Assembly (NCBI RefSeq): GCF_026340465.1
Contig: NZ_JAPEPC010000001.1
Location: 3,064,001 to 3,128,000, forward strand
Source of the DNA: Streptomyces sp. NBC_01306
Lineage (GTDB): Bacteria; Actinomycetota; Actinomycetes; Streptomycetales; Streptomycetaceae
Direction: 5' to 3'
DNA length: 64,000 nucleotides
In this document: in pieces, positions 1-8,621 of the stretch
How the letters are laid out: each line of letters starts with the position of its first letter
Numbering within the stretch: the first letter of the stretch is position 1
The notes under the pieces: generated by a model
Seen by the model: only the letters and a program-made list of their open reading frames with translations
The model's database searches: none
What the model was told of the DNA's origin: nothing
Made by a program: the position numbers and the translations under genes

Positions 1-1959
1 CTCCGTGAAGCGCTCACGTGCGGCCTCCGGGGAGACATCGAGCAGCACCGTCAGATGCGGTACGAGGCCGCCGGTCGCCCAGCGGTTGATACGGCCGATC
101 TCGGTCGGCGCCAGTTCACGGCCCGCGCCCTGGTAGGCGACCGACGAGTCGATGTAGCGGTCGGAGATGACGATCGCGCCGCGCTCCAGGGCGGGCAGGA
201 CGACCGAGTCGACGTGCTCGGCGCGGTCGGCCGCGTACAGCAGCGCCTCCGCGCGGTTGGAGAGACCGGCCGACGCGACGTCCAGCAGGATGGAGCGCAG
301 CCGCTTGCCGACCGGCGTCGCACCCGGTTCGCGGGTGACGACGACCTCGTGGCCCTTGGCGCGGATCCACTCCGCGAGCGCCTCGACCTGGGTGGACTTT
401 CCGGCCCCGTCGCCGCCTTCGAGGGCGAGGAAGAAGCCGGTCGCCGCGGGAGCCTGGACCGGGTCGGCGCCGCCGCGCAGCGCGTCGCGCAGATCGTGGC
501 GCAGCGGTACGCCCGTACGGTCGTCCGCCTTGACCAGGACGAGCGCGGCCACCGGCAGCAGCAGCGCCCCGACCAGCATCAGGGTGAAGGCGGCACCGCC
601 GTGGGCGAAGACGAAACTGCCGTTGCCGAGGTGGTGCGGACCGATCAGGGCTGCGACCAGCGGGGCCACGATCGCGCCCAGCGCGACAGCGACCCGTACG
701 ACCGCCTGGAGGTGGTCGGTGGTCCGGGCCCGCCTGCTGTCCTCGGTCTCCTGGTCGACCAGCGTGTGCGCGGTGTTCGCCGAAACCCCCGCCGCCCAGC
801 CGGCGACTGCGGCGATCAGTACGACGGTCGCGGTGTCCGGGACCAGGCCCATCACCAGCAGCGCCACACCGGTCAGGGTGATCGCCAGGGCGAGCAGCCT
901 GCGGCGGGAGAGACCCGGGAGGGTCTTGGGCGCCGTACGGATTCCGGCGGCCGTGCCCGCGGTCAGGACGAGGACGAGCAGCGCGAAGGCGAGCGGGCCT
1001 CCGTCCAGGTCGGTGGCGTCCAGTACGGCGACGGCAACGGCGGAAGCGATGGCTCCGGCGACTGCGGCGGCCGCCAGGACGAGCAGCGGGACCGTGCCCG
1101 TGCGGCCCTTGTCGGGGCCGTTGGCACCCGCCGGACGGCGCAGCCCCTCCAGCGGGGAACGGGCGCGCGGCGTCTGGCCGTCGGGCAGTTCGAGGAAGTA
1201 CAGCGTCGAAACGGACGCGGCGAACAGACCGGCCGCGGCATAGGAGCCGAGCGCGGCCTGGTGCAGCGAGAACCAGTCGATGCCCGATCCCAGCAGCTTG
1301 CTGATCAGCGTGGCGACCAGCAGTGCGGCGGCGGCCGCCGGAATGGCGAGGAAGGCCGTACGCAATGAGAGCCTGCGCAGCGCGTCCAGGTGGTCGGGCA
1401 GGCCCCGCACCGCCACGCTCTCTGGCGGCGGCTTCGGCAGCAGCGCGGGCGCGGTGCTCTCCTTGGCGACCGTCCAGAAGCGCTCGGCGACGCCCGCCAC
1501 GAAGACCGTGGCCAGGAGCGCGGCAGGCGCGTTGGCCGGGGTCCAGTTGACCCACAGCGGGGCGATGATCAGCAGCGCGACCCGCAGGCCGTCCGCGCCG
1601 ATCATGGTCCAGCGCCGGTCGAGCGGCCCGTTCGGCGCGGTCAGCGCGGCCACCGGGCCGAGCAGTACGGCGCCGAAGAGCAAGGTGGCAAGGGCCCGCG
1701 CGCCGAATACGGCTGCTACGGCGAAGGCGGCACCGCGGTACCCGCCCCCGATGGATTCTTGCGAGACCGCCGCCTGCAACGAAAGAAGCAGCAGCACGAG
1801 AAGGGCGAGGGCATCGCCGATATTGCCGACGAGCTGGGCGCTCCACAACCGCCGGAGCGGGGGGATGCGCAACAGGGCTCGAACGGCACGCTCGCGTGAG
1901 TCTGCGGCTAGTTCGTCGGAGGTGGGGCTCACGACCGTTGGCTGCTCGGCTCGCGTCAT
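1..1959 (-). CDS. tmk: dTMP kinase fused to an N-terminal MFS-like membrane domain (3' end outside window)
   Basis: The C-terminal half is a thymidylate kinase, which makes dTDP from dTMP for DNA synthesis. The P-loop GGDGAGKST lies near residue 515 and the DRYIDSS motif near 598. About 480 residues before it are strongly hydrophobic and resemble a major facilitator transporter, an arrangement known for streptomycete Tmk. The ATG at 1959 begins MTRAEQPTVVS. The reading frame stays open for 653 codons to base 1, so the C-terminus is missing only because the window ends. The gene is downstream of topA on the same strand, with a 358-bp repetitive gap between them. The role of the membrane domain is unknown; its transport function is inferred only from the fold. 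The kinase call is secure. Confidence 0.93.
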   Translation of the reverse strand, partial: MTRAEQPTVVSPTSDELAADSRERAVRALLRIPPLRRLWSAQLVGNIGDALALLVLLLLSLQAAVSQESIGGGYRGAAFAVAAVFGARALATLLFGAVLLGPVAALTAPNGPLDRRWTMIGADGLRVALLIIAPLWVNWTPANAPAALLATVFVAGVAERFWTVAKESTAPALLPKPPPESVAVRGLPDHLDALRRLSLRTAFLAIPAAAAALLVATLISKLLGSGIDWFSLHQAALGSYAAAGLFAASVSTLYFLELPDGQTPRARSPLEGLRRPAGANGPDKGRTGTVPLLVLAAAAVAGAIASAVAVAVLDATDLDGGPLAFALLVLVLTAGTAAGIRTAPKTLPGLSRRRLLALAITLTGVALLVMGLVPDTATVVLIAAVAGWAAGVSANTAHTLVDQETEDSRRARTTDHLQAVVRVAVALGAIVAPLVAALIGPHHLGNGSFVFAHGGAAFTLMLVGALLLPVAALVLVKADDRTGVPLRHDLRDALRGGADPVQAPAATGFFLALEGGDGAGKSTQVEALAEWIRAKGHEVVVTREPGATPVGKRLRSILLDVASAGLSNRAEALLYAADRAEHVDSVVLPALERGAIVISDRYIDSSVAYQGAGRELAPTEIGRINRWATGGLVPHLTVLLDVSPEAARERFTE

Positions 1960-2103
1960 CCGACCAGCCTATCCGGAAGGGTCAAACCGCCGCCGGGCCC
2001 CCCGAACATTTGGGCGGCCGGTACGCCGCGCCCATTCCGCACGCGCCGTACCGGCCGTTCGCTTCACCGGGCTCCCGCCCACCCGGACTGCGATGAGCCC
2101 GGA

Positions 2104-2305
2104 CTCCGGTGCACGGCGCACGGGTTCACCGAATCACGCGGCTCACCTCGGCACACGAATCACCCGCGTCACACGTCACACAGTTCACGGGAGCACATGG
2201 CAGCACACGGCTCACCCCGCGCCACACGGCTCATCGCAGCGCACGGATCACCCACACCGCGCCTCACCGCAGTCCACAGCTGACCGCGTCACACGGCTCA
2301 CCGGC
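2104..2305. repeat. Degenerate CACACGGCTCACC-type repeat tract in the topA-tmk gap
   Basis: The 358-bp gap between topA and tmk (1960-2317) contains no credible gene. From about 2104 it is built of imperfect units of the type CACACGGCTCACC, TCACACGTCACACAG and CACATGGCAGCACACGG, strand-biased towards C and A. The first part of the gap (1960-2100) should hold the tmk promoter and 5' leader. No clear hairpin terminator for topA was seen. Confidence 0.6.
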
Positions 2306-2317
2306 CTCCAGCGATTC

Positions 2318-5194
2318 CTACTCGTCGGCGGAGGAGGTCGCGCCCGTCTTCTGCGTGGCCTTCTTCGCAGGAGCCTTCTTCGCAGGAGCCTTCTTGGCAG
2401 GAGCCTTCTTCGCCGCCGCGGTGGTCTTGTCCGCAGTGGTCTTCTTCGCGGCGGTCTTCTTCGCGGCCGTGGTGGTCTTCTTGGCCGCCGTCTTCTTCGC
2501 CGCCGTCTTCTTGGCCGGAGCCTTCTTGGCGGTCTTCTTCTTCACCGGGCCCTTGGCGCGCTTCTCGGCGAGCAGTTCGTAGCCCCGCTCGGGAGTGATG
2601 TCCTCGACGCTGTCGCCGGTCCGCAGCGTCGCGTTCGTCTCGCCGTCCGTGACATAGGCGCCGAACCGGCCGTCCTTCACGACGACAGGACGCTCGCTGA
2701 CCGGGTCCGTGCCCAGCTCCTTGAGCGGCGGCTTGGCTGCGGCGCGCCCGCGCTGCTTGGGCTGGGCGTAGATCGCCAGCGCCTCGTCGAGCGTGATGTT
2801 GAAGAGCTGGTCCTCGGTCTCCAGGGAGCGCGAGTCGGTGCCCTTCTTGAGGTACGGGCCGTACCGGCCGTTCTGCGCGGTGATCTCGACACCCTCGGCG
2901 TCCGTGCCGACCACCCGGGGCAGCGACATCAGCTTGAGCGCCTCGGCCAGCGTGACCGTGTCGAGGGACATCGACTTGAAGAGCGAGGCGGTCCGCGGCT
3001 TCACCGCGTTCTTGCCGGTCTTCGGGGTGCCCTCGGGGAGGATCTCCGTGACATAGGGGCCGTAGCGGCCGTCCTTCGCCACGATCTGGTTGCCCGACTC
3101 GGGGTCGGCCCCCAGCTCGAAGTCACCGCTCGGCTTGGCGAGCAGCTCTTCGGCGTACTCGACGGTCAGCTCGTCGGGCGCCATGTCGTCGGGGACATCG
3201 GCGCGCTGATGGTTCTCGGAGTCCTTCTCACCGCGCTCGATGTACGGGCCGTACCGGCCGACGCGCAGCACGATGCCCTCACCGACCGGGAAGGACGAGA
3301 TCTCCCGGGCGTCGATGGCACCCAGGTCGGTGACGAGCTCCTTGAGCCCGCCGAGGTGGTCGCCGTCGCCGTTCCCGGCGGCGGCCGCCGCGCCCGCGTC
3401 GCCCTCACCGAAGTAGAACCGCTTCAGCCACGGCACGGACTTGGCCTCGCCCCGCGCGATGCCGTCGAGGTCGTCCTCCATCCGTGCGGTGAAGTCGTAG
3501 TCGACGAGCCGCCCGAAGTGCTTCTCCAGCAGGTTGACCACGGCGAAGGAGAGGAAGGAGGGGACCAGCGCGGTGCCCTTCTTGAAGACGTAGCCGCGGT
3601 CGAGAATCGTGCCGATGATCGACGCGTAGGTCGACGGACGGCCGATCTCGCGCTCTTCCAGCTCCTTGACCAGCGACGCCTCGGTGTAGCGGGCCGGCGG
3701 CTTGGTGGAGTGGCCGTCGACGGTCATCTCCTGGGCGGAGAGCGCGTCGCCCTCGGCGACCTGCGGCAGCCTGCGCTCGCGGTCGTCCAGCTCGGCGTTC
3801 GGGTCGTCGGCACCTTCGACGTACGCCTTCATGAAGCCGTGGAAGGTGATCGTCTTGCCGGACGCCGAGAACTCGGCGACCCGGCCGTCGGACGAGGTGC
3901 CCGCGATCTTCACGGTGACGGAGTTGCCGACCGCGTCCTTCATCTGGGAGGCGACGGTCCGCTTCCAGATCAGCTCGTACAGCCGGAACTGGTCACCGGA
4001 GAGACCGGTCTCGGCAGGCGTACGGAACCGGTCACCCGAGGGGCGGATCGCCTCGTGCGCCTCCTGCGCGTTCTTGACCTTCCCGGCGTACGTGCGCGGC
4101 TTGTCCGGCAGGTAGTCGCTGCCGTACAGCTGCGTGACCTGGGCACGGGCCGCGCCGATCGCGGTGTCCGAGAGGGTCGTGGAGTCCGTACGCATATAGG
4201 TGATGAAGCCGTTCTCATACAGCTTCTGGGCCACCTGCATGGTCGACTTCGCGCCGAAGCCCAGCTTGCGGCTGGCCTCCTGCTGGAGGGTCGTCGTACG
4301 GAACGGGGCGTACGGCGAGCGGCGGTACGGCTTGGACTCGACCGAGCGCACCGCGAAAGCGGAGTCGGTCAGGGCGGCGGCGAGCGCGCGGGCATTGGCT
4401 TCGTCCAGGTGCAGGACGTCGCTCTTGAGCTGCCCCGTGGAGTTGAAGTCACGGCCCTGGGCGACCCGGCGGCCGTCCACCGAATTCAGCCGGGCGACGA
4501 GGGTCGACGGGTCGGAGGCGTCGCCCTGGCGGCCGGTGGAGAACGTACCGGTCAGGTCCCAGTACTCAGCAGAACGGAAAGCGATGCGCTCGCGTTCCCG
4601 CTCGACCACGAGGCGGGTGGCGACGGACTGCACGCGGCCGGCCGAGAGGCGCGGCATGACCTTCTTCCACAGGACCGGGGAGACCTCGTAGCCGTAGAGA
4701 CGGTCGAGGATCCGGCGGGTTTCCTGGGCGTCGACCATGCGCTTGTTGAGCTCGCGCGGGTTGGCGACGGCGGCCCTGATCGCTTCCTTGGTGATCTCGT
4801 GGAAGACCATCCGGTGGACCGGGACCTTGGGCTTCAGGACCTCCTGGAGGTGCCACGCGATGGCTTCGCCCTCGCGGTCCTCATCGGTGGCGAGGAAGAG
4901 TTCATCGGACTCCGCGAGGAGATCCTTGAGCTTCCTGACCTGCGCCTTCTTGTCGGCGTTGACGACATAGATGGGCTGGAAGTCGTTGTCGACATCCACT
5001 CCGAGGCGGCGCACCTCGCCGGTGTACTTGTCCGGTACCTCAGCGGCACCGTTCGGCAGGTCGCGGATGTGCCCGACGCTCGCCTCGACGACATAACCCG
5101 GGCCGAGGTAGCCCTTGATCGTCTTCGCCTTGGCGGGCGACTCGACAATGACGAGTCGGCGGCCGCCGTGTGCGGTCTCGCTGGTCGGGGACAA
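2318..5194 (-). CDS. topA: DNA topoisomerase I with lysine-rich C-terminal tail
   Basis: Type IA topoisomerase that relaxes negative supercoils through a covalent 5'-phosphotyrosine intermediate. The Toprim domain starts with VIVESPAKAKT near residue 13, followed by the metal site TDEDREGEA near 103. The catalytic tyrosine is in TYMRTD (about Tyr333). From about residue 590 there are four or five C-terminal repeats of the form DGRYGPYV. The last roughly 75 residues are almost pure Lys/Ala/Pro (AKK, APAKK), the tail known in actinobacterial TopA to increase processivity. The length of 958 aa fits the family (952 aa in S. coelicolor). I chose the TTG at 5194 because GGAGAG lies about 10 bases upstream and the protein then starts (M)SPTSET as in relatives. 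An ATG at 5230 is the alternative. Confidence 0.95.
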   Translation of the reverse strand: MSPTSETAHGGRRLVIVESPAKAKTIKGYLGPGYVVEASVGHIRDLPNGAAEVPDKYTGEVRRLGVDVDNDFQPIYVVNADKKAQVRKLKDLLAESDELFLATDEDREGEAIAWHLQEVLKPKVPVHRMVFHEITKEAIRAAVANPRELNKRMVDAQETRRILDRLYGYEVSPVLWKKVMPRLSAGRVQSVATRLVVERERERIAFRSAEYWDLTGTFSTGRQGDASDPSTLVARLNSVDGRRVAQGRDFNSTGQLKSDVLHLDEANARALAAALTDSAFAVRSVESKPYRRSPYAPFRTTTLQQEASRKLGFGAKSTMQVAQKLYENGFITYMRTDSTTLSDTAIGAARAQVTQLYGSDYLPDKPRTYAGKVKNAQEAHEAIRPSGDRFRTPAETGLSGDQFRLYELIWKRTVASQMKDAVGNSVTVKIAGTSSDGRVAEFSASGKTITFHGFMKAYVEGADDPNAELDDRERRLPQVAEGDALSAQEMTVDGHSTKPPARYTEASLVKELEEREIGRPSTYASIIGTILDRGYVFKKGTALVPSFLSFAVVNLLEKHFGRLVDYDFTARMEDDLDGIARGEAKSVPWLKRFYFGEGDAGAAAAAGNGDGDHLGGLKELVTDLGAIDAREISSFPVGEGIVLRVGRYGPYIERGEKDSENHQRADVPDDMAPDELTVEYAEELLAKPSGDFELGADPESGNQIVAKDGRYGPYVTEILPEGTPKTGKNAVKPRTASLFKSMSLDTVTLAEALKLMSLPRVVGTDAEGVEITAQNGRYGPYLKKGTDSRSLETEDQLFNITLDEALAIYAQPKQRGRAAAKPPLKELGTDPVSERPVVVKDGRFGAYVTDGETNATLRTGDSVEDITPERGYELLAEKRAKGPVKKKTAKKAPAKKTAAKKTAAKKTTTAAKKTAAKKTTADKTTAAAKKAPAKKAPAKKAPAKKATQKTGATSSADE

Positions 5195-5632
5195 CGTGGC
5201 TCTTCTCTCCGGTCGGCACTCGGTGGTCATGCTCGCTGCGGAGTGTGACGGTACATCCCGTCCCCGTGTCAAACGGCAAAAGCCCGCAACGGCCACTGGA
5301 ACGGTAACCCGACTACCGGCATTTCTGCCGCCCGGATCGGCTCAGTGCCCTCCCCGGGGCTTGCCTCACACCCCTCCAGGACCCCCTTCAGGACTCCGTT
5401 GTGGAGTTCTTCCGGCGGCTCGGCGGGTAGGGCGATAAGTGCGTCCATGCGCCGGTACGGCCGATTCCGGATCCAGTACCGGAGGTGGCGCCGGAGCCCG
5501 TACGGGAGGTGATGCAGGAGGCGATGCGGAGCCGTGCCGGAGGCGACGAGGGCGGGGCCGTTTCGGCCGCAGCCCCCGACGCGTGACCCAGGCGTGCTCC
5601 GAGGCGTGCCCCGGGGTGTGCCCCGAGCCGCA
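5195..5632. promoter_or_regulatory. Upstream region of topA; repeat-rich, no gene seen
   Basis: This 438-bp gap must contain the topA promoter and leader, reading leftwards. Its right half carries short direct repeats (GGAGGYGATGCRGGAGG-like around 5505-5550 and GAGGCGTGCCCC-like around 5580-5630). A small hairpin (ACTCC/GGAGT, about 5395-5410) could end the leftward transcript from the next gene. No coding sequence is convincing. Confidence 0.4.
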
Positions 5633-5830
5633 TCAGAGGCGGGTGAAGCACCACACTCCCAGGGCGAGGGACACCACGCCGAACGCCACCGCCAGGGTGC
5701 GGGCGCGGGCGGGATTCACCCCCGCGGCCACCGGAGCACGACGGCGGGTCCGCGTCCCGGTCCACAGCAGCAGCGCGCCCCCGAACAGTGCGAATGTCGT
5801 TCCGGCGAAGACCGCGGGCGCGCTCTCCAT
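5633..5830 (-). CDS. Small two-helix membrane protein, unknown function
   Basis: A 65-aa protein with two predicted membrane helices (about residues 6-24 and 46-62) separated by an Arg-rich loop (RTRRR). This suggests a hairpin in the membrane with a cytoplasmic loop. The ATG at 5830 (MESAPAV) is preferred because the first helix starts almost at once; an in-frame GTG or ATG further upstream would add a polar stretch of about 22 residues. It lies between topA and a methyltransferase, where S. coelicolor also has a small membrane protein (from memory). I see no motif that gives a function. Confidence 0.6.
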   Translation of the reverse strand: MESAPAVFAGTTFALFGGALLLWTGTRTRRRAPVAAGVNPARARTLAVAFGVVSLALGVWCFTRL

Positions 5831-6019
5831 GTCCGTACCATCCCGTCCCCCGAGTTCCAGGACGGTGAGGCTGGCACCCCGGGACGACACCGGCACGAAC
5901 GACGGGTGAACGGTGGGTGCGGAACGCCCGGGGAGACGGGCGCGGGACGCCTGCGGAGGCCGGCCCGAACGCTGCGGGTCAGTGCGCTCCGGCGGGGGTC
6001 AGACCGACGCGGGCGGGCG

Positions 6020-7531
6020 TCAGACCGACGCGGGCGGGCCCACCGGATCGAGGAAGCCCTCCTCGACCAGCGTCCTGATGGACTGCGGGGTGCGGTCCCT
6101 GAGCACCACCGGGTCCTCGCCGAGCAGTTGGGCGATGGCATCCAGGATCTGCCCGGCGGAGAGCGTCCCGTCGCACACTCCCGCGAAGCCGGCACCCACC
6201 GTGTCGACCTTGGTGGCCCTGCGCATACCGCGGTTCTGCCGGAGGATCACATGCTCGGGATCCTCGGCGCCCGGCATACCCACCTGCTCCTGCACGACCT
6301 CGGGCGCGAGCCTGAAGTGGCCGGCCAGCAGGGCGGCGTCGTCGTGGTCGCGCAGATAGTCCCGGCGCTCGAAGTGCGCCCGCACGGTCTCGCCGAGCGG
6401 CTGCTCGACCGGGTGCGGCCACTCCTCCACGAGGATCGACGGACGGTCGGATCCCGACTTGTACAGCGTGATCCAGCCGAAGCCGACAGCCTTGGTCCTA
6501 CGGGCGTCGAACTCGTCGAGCCACGCCTCGTACCGCTCGGCATAGACGTCCGGGTCCGTACGGTGGTCGCCGCTGTCCCGCAGCCACAGCTCCGCGTACT
6601 GCGTGATGTCCTGCACCTCGCGCTGCACGATCCACGCGTCGCAGCCGCGCGGCACCCAGGAGCGCAGCCGGTCCTGCCACTCCTCGCCCTCCACGTGCTG
6701 CCAGTTGGCCAGGAACTGCGCGTATCCCCCGGCGTTCAGATGGGCGCCCGCCTCCGAGACGAGCGAGCGGCAGAGGTCGTCCCCGCCCATCCCGCCGTCC
6801 CGGTAGGTCAGCCTGGCTCCGGGCGAGATGACGAAGGGCGGGTTGGAGACGATCAGGTCGTACGTCTCACCCGCCACCGGCGCGAAGAGCGAGCCCTCAC
6901 GGAGATCCGCCGCGGGGGCCCCGGAGAGCGCGAGGGTGAGACGGGTGAAGGCGAGTGCCCGCGGGTTGAGGTCGGTGGCCGTCACACCCGTGGCGTGCTG
7001 CGCGGCGTGCAGCGCCTGGATACCGGATCCCGTACCGAGGTCGAGCGCTCGTCCGACTGGCGTACGAACGGTGATCCCGGCGAGCGTGGTGGACGCCCCT
7101 CCGACCCCCAGCACCACGCCTTCGTCATGGCTGCCGATGCCTCCGGCGCCGCCGACCCCGCACCCCGGATCCGAGACGATGAACCAGTCCTGCCCCTCCG
7201 GGCCTCCGTACGGCCGGACATCCACCGTCGCCCGTACTCCACCGTCCGTACGCGCCACCCAGCCGTCGGCCACGCATTCCTCCAACGGCAGCGCGGCCGC
7301 CGCCTGCCCGGCGGGAACGGACTGCTGGAGCAGGAAGAGCCGCACCAGCGTCTCCAGCGGTGCCCCACCGCGCGTGGCACGCAGGGCGGGAACCGTCTCG
7401 CTGCGGGCCAGCGCGGCGTACGCGGGTGCGCCGAGCAGGTCGAGCAGGCCGTCCGCGGTGAAGGCGGCGGCAAGCAGAGCCTCGCGGATCAGGGGCGAGT
7501 GGTCGGGCGCGGGAAGACTGGTCGTACTCAC
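6020..7531 (-). CDS. HemK/RsmC-like class I methyltransferase
   Basis: A 503-aa protein whose central part is a SAM-dependent methyltransferase. Motif I is LDLGTGSG (about residues 163-170) and the catalytic NPPF motif is at 230-233. NPPF is typical of enzymes methylating exocyclic or amide nitrogen in adenine, guanine or glutamine. The N-terminal 150 residues and the C-terminal 200 residues are extra and not assigned, so the substrate cannot be named; rRNA, tRNA, DNA or protein are all possible. The GTG at 7531 was chosen because the conserved-looking sequence starts with VSTTSLPAP; the region upstream in frame reads through a terminator hairpin and cannot be coding. The 198-bp gap to the next gene upstream contains that terminator. 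Confidence 0.85.
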   Translation of the reverse strand: MSTTSLPAPDHSPLIREALLAAAFTADGLLDLLGAPAYAALARSETVPALRATRGGAPLETLVRLFLLQQSVPAGQAAAALPLEECVADGWVARTDGGVRATVDVRPYGGPEGQDWFIVSDPGCGVGGAGGIGSHDEGVVLGVGGASTTLAGITVRTPVGRALDLGTGSGIQALHAAQHATGVTATDLNPRALAFTRLTLALSGAPAADLREGSLFAPVAGETYDLIVSNPPFVISPGARLTYRDGGMGGDDLCRSLVSEAGAHLNAGGYAQFLANWQHVEGEEWQDRLRSWVPRGCDAWIVQREVQDITQYAELWLRDSGDHRTDPDVYAERYEAWLDEFDARRTKAVGFGWITLYKSGSDRPSILVEEWPHPVEQPLGETVRAHFERRDYLRDHDDAALLAGHFRLAPEVVQEQVGMPGAEDPEHVILRQNRGMRRATKVDTVGAGFAGVCDGTLSAGQILDAIAQLLGEDPVVLRDRTPQSIRTLVEEGFLDPVGPPASV

Positions 7532-7644
7532 CCGCCCATTGTGGCTGCTCCCACTGACAACGCCCGCACCGAGCGCCCGCGAACACCCGGACACGCGGAC
7601 GGCGGGGACACGCAGCCCCCCGGACACCGGACACGCAGACAGCG

Positions 7645-7699
7645 GAAAACCGTCGATGACCGGCGCCCCGACCGCTGTCGGGGCGCCGGTCATCGACGG
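7645..7699 (-). terminator. Rho-independent terminator of the lipoprotein gene
   Basis: Perfect 23-bp stem (7650-7672 with 7677-7699) and a 4-base CGCT loop. On the minus strand the stem is followed by TTTTCC. It lies 31 bases past the stop of the lipoprotein gene, so it separates that gene from the methyltransferase. Confidence 0.9.
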
Positions 7700-7729
7700 T
7701 CGCCGGCCGGTCCGTCAGTCCCCGCTGTA

Positions 7730-8299
7730 CTACGCCTTGGAGGGCGCGACGGTGGGGGACGGCGAGGACGTCGCGACCTTGCACGCGTCCTGGTTGAGCA
7801 GCGCCTTGCCCGTGTCGCCGGAGAAGAGCTTCTTGTAGGCGGTCTCGTTGATCTTCTTCATGTTCTCGCCGACGCTCTTGAGACCGTCGGAGAACTTCTG
7901 CTGGTCCTTCACGTCCAACGCGTCGACCTGCTTCTTCAAGTCGGCGTACGCCTTCGAGTTGGTGTTCAGCTCGGTGATGGCGTCCTGCTGGATCTGCTTC
8001 CCGTTGTCGACGGGCGGCGGTCCGGCCTTCTTGAGATCGGCGGCGATGGCCGCGTCAGCCGAGGACAGATCCTGGAACGCGGCCGAGTCGGCCTTCTGGA
8101 TGTCTGCGGGCTTGCCGTCCGCCGCTACGGCGGTGATCTGCTGGTTGGCCTTGTTGATCTTCGTCAGCTGAGGCCCGATGTCGCCGCAGAGCGACTTGGC
8201 CCAGTCGTCCGTCTTGTTGCTGCTGTTGTCGCTGCAGCCCGACAACGCCAGTACCAGTACCGCACCGCCGGACAGTGCGGCAGCAAGCTTCTTGTTCAC
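7730..8299 (-). CDS. Secreted lipoprotein, unknown function
   Basis: A 189-aa precursor with a short basic N-terminus (VNKK), a hydrophobic core and a lipobox LALSGC at about residues 18-23. It should be lipid-modified on that Cys and tethered outside the membrane. The mature part is helical, rich in Lys, Asp and Ala, with two further Cys (in LCGD and DACK) that could form a disulfide; the last 12 residues are a Ser/Pro/Thr tail. No catalytic motif is visible. GTG at 8299 has GGAAGGGA 8 bases upstream. The gene is monocistronic, with its own terminator downstream. A substrate-binding or envelope-stress role would be a guess. Confidence 0.85.
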   Translation of the reverse strand: MNKKLAAALSGGAVLVLALSGCSDNSSNKTDDWAKSLCGDIGPQLTKINKANQQITAVAADGKPADIQKADSAAFQDLSSADAAIAADLKKAGPPPVDNGKQIQQDAITELNTNSKAYADLKKQVDALDVKDQQKFSDGLKSVGENMKKINETAYKKLFSGDTGKALLNQDACKVATSSPSPTVAPSKA

Positions 8300-8621
8300 C
8301 GGATTGGTCCCTTCCAAGGCTCTCGGCCCCGGAACATACACGCCAAGTGGGCGACATTCGCGTGTCGTAAGCCCGTTTTTTACCGTATTGAAGCCATTTG
8401 CACCAAGACGGATGGGAGAGACAAGGCTCACGGGCGCGGAGCCGTGCGACGGCATACGACAGGGGGCGGACGGGCCGTCAGCGCGACCTGTCCACCCCCC
8501 GCCTGATGGGGCATTACCGAACTGACCGCCCGCCTCATGGCCTGCCCTGTGCGGCCTGTCGCCAGTGCTATGGCGGCCAGTGCTGCGCGCGGCCGGCTCT
8601 GTCGCCGTCCGCCGGCCTGTC
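8300..8621. promoter_or_regulatory. Gap between hppA and the lipoprotein gene
   Basis: The part next to the lipoprotein start (8300-8410) is the most AT-rich of the neighbourhood (CCCGTTTTTTACCG near 8375) and most likely holds its leftward promoter. The rest (8411-8621) is GC-rich with short imperfect repeats of GGCCTGTC; it should contain the 3' end of the hppA transcript. I see no strong hairpin with a T tract and no gene. Confidence 0.35.

Noticed and set aside
1280..5248. A frame of more than 1,300 codons antisense to topA and tmk
   Set aside because: It mirrors a real gene and arises from high third-position GC. It reads arginine/glycine-rich nonsense, including runs of LLRRSLL opposite the lysine tail.
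5534..8506. Long plus-strand frame across the methyltransferase and lipoprotein genes
   Set aside because: It crosses two well-supported minus-strand genes and a perfect terminator hairpin, and has no recognisable domain.
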